From the NCBI GenBank assembly GCA_964529305.1, contig CAZGUX010000178.1:1-64000 (forward strand): a DNA stretch of 64,000 bases, written 5' to 3'. The stretch comes from CAZGUX01 sp964529305. Its GTDB lineage: Bacteria > Acidobacteriota > Terriglobia > Bryobacterales > Bryobacteraceae. A model generated the notes under the pieces. The model had not been told where the DNA came from. It saw only the letters and a program-made list of their open reading frames with translations, and did no database searches. Shown piece by piece: positions 60,271 through 64,000 of this stretch. A program made the translations under genes and the position numbers. The stretch's first letter is position 1, and the number at the start of each line of letters is the position of its first letter.

Positions 60271-60516
60271 ATGAAACTGACTCACATCGTTCTGGCGGCG
60301 ATGCTCGCCATCGGCGGAGTGTTTGCCGAGTCGAAGGGGGACGCCAAGAAGCCCGCGGCCGGCGCGCCGGCCAAGCCCGCGGCCGCCGCGAACCAGTGCA
60401 CGGCGATGACGAAGGAAGGCCACCGCTGCAAGCGCAAAGCGCCGGAGGGCAGCCAGTTCTGCTGGCAGCACGCCAAGGCCGCGGGCGGCAAGGGCGAATC
60501 GAAGAAGAAGAGTTGA
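60271..60516 (+). CDS. Small exported Cys/His zinc-finger-like peptide (DUF5763-like)
   Basis: An 81-residue protein with a good RBS (GGGGAGGA). A signal peptide (MKLTHIVLAAMLAIGGVFAE) and a Lys/Ala/Pro-rich linker precede a compact motif, QCTAMTKEGHRCKRKA, then SQFCWQHA, giving C-x8-C-x9-C-x2-H. That pattern occurs in short zinc-binding segments of phage and nuclease proteins (DUF5763-like). An exported copy with a basic tail (GGKGESKKKS) is unusual. Possible roles are metal binding or nucleic-acid binding outside the cell. It precedes an amidohydrolase gene by 44 nt. Confidence 0.7.
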   Translation: MKLTHIVLAAMLAIGGVFAESKGDAKKPAAGAPAKPAAAANQCTAMTKEGHRCKRKAPEGSQFCWQHAKAAGGKGESKKKS

Positions 60517-60560
60517 CGGGCATGGGAAAGGGTCCCGAGGCCTTCCAGTAGAATCGGTTC

Positions 60561-61463
60561 ATGCATCGCCGAACATTCCTGGGCGGCCTGGCCGCCGCGC
60601 CGCTGACGTCCTGGGCGGGTCCGGCCCACCTCATCGACACACACACGCACTTCTACGATCCGCGCCGTCCGCAAGGGGTCCCCTGGCCTGCGAAGAACAA
60701 TCAACTGCTCTACCGGCCGACTTTGCCTGAACACTTCCGCCAGATCACCACGCCGCTGGGAGTGACCGGAACAGTAGTGGTGGAGGCCAGCGGATGGCTG
60801 GAGGACAACCAGTGGGTCCTCGACCTGGCGGAGAAGGACAAGGTGATTGTCGGGGTCGTCGGCCATCTCGATCCTGGCGCGCCGGGGTTCGCCGCGAACC
60901 TGGACCGCTTTCGCAAGAACCGGTTGTTCCGGGGAATTCGCGTCGGCTCGACGCACATCGCCGTGGGCATGAAGGAACCGGCCTTTGTCGACGACATGCG
61001 CCGCCTGGCCGCCGCTGACCTGGAGTTGGACGCCATCGGATCAGCAGCCATGTACGGCGACGTGCTGGCCCTCGTGCAAACCGTTCCTAACCTGCGAATC
61101 GTCCTCAACCATCTTCCGCTCGACTGGCCGGCCGGGGCGGAAGGCTCCGCGGCGAGGGAGGCCTTCGCCGCGCTCAAACCGCACCGCCAGGTCTACGCCA
61201 AAGTCTCGGGAGTCCTGCGGCGCATCGGCGACCGCACGCCCGCGGATCTCGGGTATTACCGCGCGGCCCTCGACGAACTTTGGGACAATTTCGGATCGCA
61301 TCGTCTGATTTATGGCAGCAACTGGCCGGTCAGCGACCGGCTGGCCGCCTACAGCCGCGCCTTGACCGTCGTGCGCGAGTACTTCGCCCTCAAAGGAGCC
61401 GCCGCGGCCGAGAACTATTTCTGGAAGAACTCGCTCGAGGCCTACCGCTGGATCCGCCGTTGA
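60561..61463 (+). CDS. Amidohydrolase_2 family lactonase-like protein
   Basis: A 300-residue metal-dependent hydrolase with a Tat-like start (MHRRTFLGGLAAAPLTSWA). IDTHTHFYDP is the HxH metal motif, VVVEASGWLEDNQWVL, VGVVGHLDPGAPGF and GIRVGSTH follow, and RIVLNHLPLDWP and LIYGSNWPVSDRL close the barrel. This matches the L-fucono/L-rhamnono-lactonase and 2-pyrone-dicarboxylate lactonase group. Lactone hydrolysis is the likely reaction. It may complement the sugar oxidoreductases nearby. Confidence 0.82.
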   Translation: MHRRTFLGGLAAAPLTSWAGPAHLIDTHTHFYDPRRPQGVPWPAKNNQLLYRPTLPEHFRQITTPLGVTGTVVVEASGWLEDNQWVLDLAEKDKVIVGVVGHLDPGAPGFAANLDRFRKNRLFRGIRVGSTHIAVGMKEPAFVDDMRRLAAADLELDAIGSAAMYGDVLALVQTVPNLRIVLNHLPLDWPAGAEGSAAREAFAALKPHRQVYAKVSGVLRRIGDRTPADLGYYRAALDELWDNFGSHRLIYGSNWPVSDRLAAYSRALTVVREYFALKGAAAAENYFWKNSLEAYRWIRR

Positions 61464-61495
61464 TCTCGCCGCCGGATCTCGCTTGCGGCCTTCGA

Positions 61496-61501
61496 TATAA
61501 T
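61496..61501 (+). promoter_or_regulatory. TATAAT -10-like box
   Basis: A perfect TATAAT at 61496-61501 lies 41 nt before the ATG at 61543. No matching -35 is evident. It is a candidate promoter for the acyl-synthase gene and its downstream partner. Confidence 0.4.
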
Positions 61502-61542
61502 GAGTGCGTCGCAACTCGTCTACATCGAGGAGACTCCCTTAC

Positions 61543-62781
61543 ATGAGCACACCCTATAAGACGGACCGTTGGTTTACGAGTCCATGGAATTTCGCGCCTG
61601 AAGTGCGCAGCCAATACAATTTCCCCGGCAAGATCCGCATCCACGACGTAACCCTCCGGGACGGAGAACAGCAGACCGGCATCATTCTTCGCCGCCACGA
61701 AAAAGTGCAGATCGCCAAGAAACTGGCCGAAGCCGGCGTCCACCGCATTGAAGCGGGCATGCCCGCCGTTTCCGCCGAAGATGAAGCGGCCATCAAAGAC
61801 ATCGTGCAGTTGAACCTGGGCCCCGAGATCTTCTCGTTCGCCCGCTGCATGCCCGCTGACGTCAAACTGGCCAAAGAGTGCGGCGTCTACGGCATCATCA
61901 CTGAGATCCCGTCGAGCGATCACATCATCAAGAACGCCTACGGCAAGGACATGGACTGGGCGATCAAGTCGTCGATCGAGACGACGCTGGCCGCCAAGGA
62001 CGCCGGCCTGTACACCGTGTTCTTCACCATCGACAGCACCCGCTCCGATCCCGACCGCCTGCTCGACCTGATGGAGAAGGTCGCGACCGAAGGCCACATG
62101 GATTCCTGCACGCTGGCCGATTCCTTTGGCGGGTGCACGCCGGCGGCCGTGTCCTACATGGTCAGCAAGCTGAAGAAGCGCCTCGGCAAACCCGTCGAGA
62201 TCCATTGCCACGAGGATTTCGGCCTGGGTGTGTCCAACACGATCGCGGCTCTGGCATCGGGCGCGGAAGTGGCGCATGTCACCATCACGGGCACGGGCGA
62301 GCGCGCCGGCAACGTGCCGCTCGAGGATACGGTGCTGGCGTTGAAGTGCCTCTACGGCATCGACATCGGCATCAAGACCGAGATGTTCTACGAGATGTCG
62401 AAACTGGTGCAGCAACTGTGCGGCTTCACGATTCCTCCGAATCGGCCGATCGTGGGCGACTGGCTGTACTACATCGAGTCCGGCATCGTGTCGATGTTCC
62501 ATCGCCGCTGCAAGGTGGCCGAGCCGCTCGAGTACATTCCGTTCGCGCCCGAATTGGTGGGCCGGCCGGGAATCGATATCGCGCTCGGCAAGGGTAGCGG
62601 CGCGGCCAATATCGAAGAGCACCTGGAACGGCGCGGCCGGACGGCGACGCCGGAGCAGGTGATGGACATCATGAACAAGGTGAAAGCGAAATCGATCGAG
62701 AACAAGCGCCTGCTGACGGGCGAAGAGTTCGACGAGATCGCCAACGCCGTGATCGGCGCTCCCGTAGGGGCGGCCCGGTAG
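61543..62781 (+). CDS. HMGL/DRE-TIM acyl synthase (isopropylmalate/homocitrate-synthase-like)
   Basis: A 412-residue enzyme; the ATG at 61543 follows GAGGAG by about 10 nt. The DRE-TIM signature is intact: IRIHDVTLRDGEQQTG near the start, then HRIEAGMPAVSAEDE, SDSTRSDP-like FFTIDSTRSDPDR, SFGGCTPAAV, the metal-binding IHCHEDFGLGVSN and GTGERAGNVPLED. The C-terminal LeuA allosteric domain of full-length isopropylmalate synthase is absent, as in homocitrate and citramalate synthases. It condenses acetyl-CoA (or similar) with a 2-oxo acid. The next gene is a phosphate butyryltransferase. Substrate choice cannot be read from the sequence. Confidence 0.82.
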   Translation: MSTPYKTDRWFTSPWNFAPEVRSQYNFPGKIRIHDVTLRDGEQQTGIILRRHEKVQIAKKLAEAGVHRIEAGMPAVSAEDEAAIKDIVQLNLGPEIFSFARCMPADVKLAKECGVYGIITEIPSSDHIIKNAYGKDMDWAIKSSIETTLAAKDAGLYTVFFTIDSTRSDPDRLLDLMEKVATEGHMDSCTLADSFGGCTPAAVSYMVSKLKKRLGKPVEIHCHEDFGLGVSNTIAALASGAEVAHVTITGTGERAGNVPLEDTVLALKCLYGIDIGIKTEMFYEMSKLVQQLCGFTIPPNRPIVGDWLYYIESGIVSMFHRRCKVAEPLEYIPFAPELVGRPGIDIALGKGSGAANIEEHLERRGRTATPEQVMDIMNKVKAKSIENKRLLTGEEFDEIANAVIGAPVGAAR

Positions 62782-62810
62782 GCCCGAATCAGAGCCGCGA
62801 CAATAGAGAC

Positions 62811-62838
62811 AGAGCCGCGACCGTGAGGGAGCGGTGGC
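62811..62838 (+). repeat. Hairpin repeat copy between two co-directional genes
   Basis: The core at 62815-62834 reads CCGCGACCGTGAGGGAGCGG: stem CCGC/GCGG, tandem GA/GA, inner CC/GG and GTGA loop. A partial duplicate of its start (AGAGCCGCGA) is at 62791-62800. It lies in the 123-nt gap between the acyl synthase and phosphate butyryltransferase genes, in mRNA sense. Confidence 0.8.
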
Positions 62839-62904
62839 CTCCGGCTCACCCCGGGTAGCCCGAAGCCGCCGCTTCCCCCCCTCGCGGCAGGACCAATACC
62901 ACCC

Positions 62905-63816
62905 ATGTTCCGCACTCTCGATGAAATCGTTCAAGCCGCGCTCGAGCAGGGCCCGGCGCGCATCGCCGTCGCCGCGGGGCACGATCCCGACGTGATCGAA
63001 GCCCTCAAGCAGGCGCGCGATCTGAATCTGGCGCTCGCCACCTTCTGCGGCAACGCCGACAAGATCCGTTCCATGGGCGCCGCGGTCGGATTCGATATCC
63101 CGGACGAACAGATCGTCCATGAGCCCGACGACATGGCGGCCGCCCGGAAAGCAATCAGCCTGATTCGCGAAGGCAAAGCCGGCCTGTTGATGAAGGGCAA
63201 GATCAGCACCGCCAGCCTGGTGCGCACCGTGCTCGACCGGGAGACCGGTATGCGCGGGGGACGCCTGCTGAGTCAGGTGATCGTCTTCCAGGTTCCCGGC
63301 TTCGACCGCCTGATGCTGATGACCGACGCCGCGATCAACATCGCGCCCACGCTCGAGCACAAGGCGGACTTGTGCCGCAACGCCGTCGACGTGGCGCGGG
63401 CGATCGGGATCGAGAAGCCGAACATCGCCGCGCTCTGCGCGCTGGAGTTCGTCAATCCGGACATGCCCGTGACCGTGGACGCGGCCGGCCTCGCCGGGAT
63501 GAACCGCCGCGGCCAGATCACCGGCTGCTACATCGAAGGGCCGATCGCGTTGGACGTGCCGCTGAGCCGGTTCGCGGCGTCGCGTAAAGGCATCGACAGC
63601 CCGATTGTCGAGAACACCGATATCTTCCTGGCGCCGGACATCGAAGCGGGCAACATTCTCTACCGCGCGATCCTGTATTTCGCCAAAGGCGAGTCGGGCG
63701 GCATCGTGGTGGGGGCGAAAGTGCCCCTCATCCTGCTGTCGCGAGCGGAAGATCCGGCGACGAAGATTCGCTCGATCGCGATCGCAATGCTGGCGGCCGC
63801 GGCGAAGAAGAACTAA
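62905..63816 (+). CDS. Phosphate butyryl/acetyltransferase (Ptb-like)
   Basis: A 303-residue enzyme of the phosphate acetyl/butyryltransferase family. ARIAVAAGHDPDVIEALKQA, GKAGLLMKGKISTASLVRTV, LTDAAINIAPTLEHK-type (MTDAAINIAPTLEHKADLC) and DIEAGNILYRAILYF are characteristic. It interconverts acyl-CoA and acyl-phosphate. No signal peptide. No butyrate or acetate kinase gene is seen before the window ends. It is probably in one transcription unit with the HMGL synthase, although a hairpin repeat lies between. Confidence 0.88.
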   Translation: MFRTLDEIVQAALEQGPARIAVAAGHDPDVIEALKQARDLNLALATFCGNADKIRSMGAAVGFDIPDEQIVHEPDDMAAARKAISLIREGKAGLLMKGKISTASLVRTVLDRETGMRGGRLLSQVIVFQVPGFDRLMLMTDAAINIAPTLEHKADLCRNAVDVARAIGIEKPNIAALCALEFVNPDMPVTVDAAGLAGMNRRGQITGCYIEGPIALDVPLSRFAASRKGIDSPIVENTDIFLAPDIEAGNILYRAILYFAKGESGGIVVGAKVPLILLSRAEDPATKIRSIAIAMLAAAAKKN

Positions 63817-63840
63817 CCCCTCCGGCGCCTACCGTCGCGG

Positions 63841-63889
63841 CGCACCCGCGGGTTCTTACGGACCCGCGACCGTCAGGGAGCGGTGGCTC
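63841..63889 (+). repeat. Hairpin repeat copy after the last gene
   Basis: The core at 63864-63883 reads CCGCGACCGTCAGGGAGCGG (GTCA loop). The 49-nt block matches, in reverse complement, the region around 20795-20838 almost throughout, including a CCGCGGGTTCTT segment. Downstream (about 63920-63935) TTGTGAAAAAT recalls TGTGAAAAAT at 20717-20726. The rest of 63817-64000 has no gene. Confidence 0.75.
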
Positions 63890-64000
63890 TGGATCTTCGT
63901 TCGTTCCTCAACGGCACCGCTCGCTCAGGGGTTGTGAAAAATGGGGACAGACAGCCGTTTTCCGATCAACGTTTCGTGGAAGATCAACGAGTTGTGGTCG

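Noticed and set aside
61390..63360. 656-residue minus-strand frame spanning the acyl synthase and Ptb genes
   Set aside because: Spans two well-supported plus-strand enzymes and has no motif.
1..64000. CRISPR arrays, tRNA or rRNA genes
   Set aside because: No regularly spaced identical repeats and no tRNA arm pattern outside coding frames were found. The dispersed hairpins are far apart and not an array.

Overview
The window looks like a chromosomal stretch of a GC-rich acidobacterium of the Solibacter/Bryobacter type. The evidence is: (i) a secreted protein with the C-terminal domain first described as a paralogous family in Solibacter usitatus (20949-24128); (ii) an Oar-like TonB receptor with an N-terminal carboxypeptidase-regulatory domain (16215-19850); (iii) a periplasmic protein with a copper-binding segment fused to SCO1; (iv) a high density of exported, Tat-type, carbohydrate-active and domain-of-unknown-function enzymes. 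This assignment rests on recognised families, not on a search.

Layout. 1-2922 is an accessory patch: hairpin and tandem repeats, two unrecognised genes of visibly lower G+C, and an IS1595-type element that has cut the start of a radical-SAM (spore-photolyase-like) gene. 3050-5299 is a secreted NHL-propeller protein. 5379-20590 is one 15-kb minus-strand locus that reads like a polysaccharide-utilisation locus: TetR regulator, TonB receptor, exported ADP-ribosylglycohydrolase-fold protein, GH172 (DUF2961), esterase, amidohydrolase, GH36, a LolA-like protein and GH116. 20949-33618 holds individual secreted or stress proteins: an Ig/BACON repeat protein, M20 amidohydrolase, PQQ-cytochrome c dehydrogenase, BON protein, strictosidine-synthase-like lactonase, DUF4159, alkaline phosphatase and a Uma2 nuclease. 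33619-39171 is a tightly overlapping minus-strand operon (KAS-II-like ketosynthase, FkbM methyltransferase, SCO1, TPR, FAD reductase). 41412-46342 is an ECF sigma factor, a membrane anti-sigma/TPR/CHAT protease and an unrecognised protein. 46500-48802 holds a glycosyltransferase, a phosphoesterase and a small coiled-coil membrane protein. 48825-60160 is a sugar/sugar-acid catabolism region with two enolase-superfamily enzymes, a DHDPS-like aldolase, an MFS transporter, a Gfo/Idh/MocA oxidoreductase, DUF6807, DUF4838 and a propeller glycosidase. 60271-63816 has a small exported Cys/His peptide, an amidohydrolase, an HMGL-type acyl synthase and a phosphate butyryltransferase.

Two things stand out. 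First, the sigma-factor / CHAT-protease / unknown-protein trio resembles a protease-gated signalling module. Second, about nine dispersed copies of a ~20-nt hairpin share one architecture: 4-bp stem, tandem GA mismatch, 2-bp stem, 3-4-nt loop (mostly GNNA). The copies show compensatory base changes, two lie inside reading frames, and nearly all are oriented so that the GA version is in the mRNA. No tRNA, rRNA, CRISPR array or replication origin was seen.
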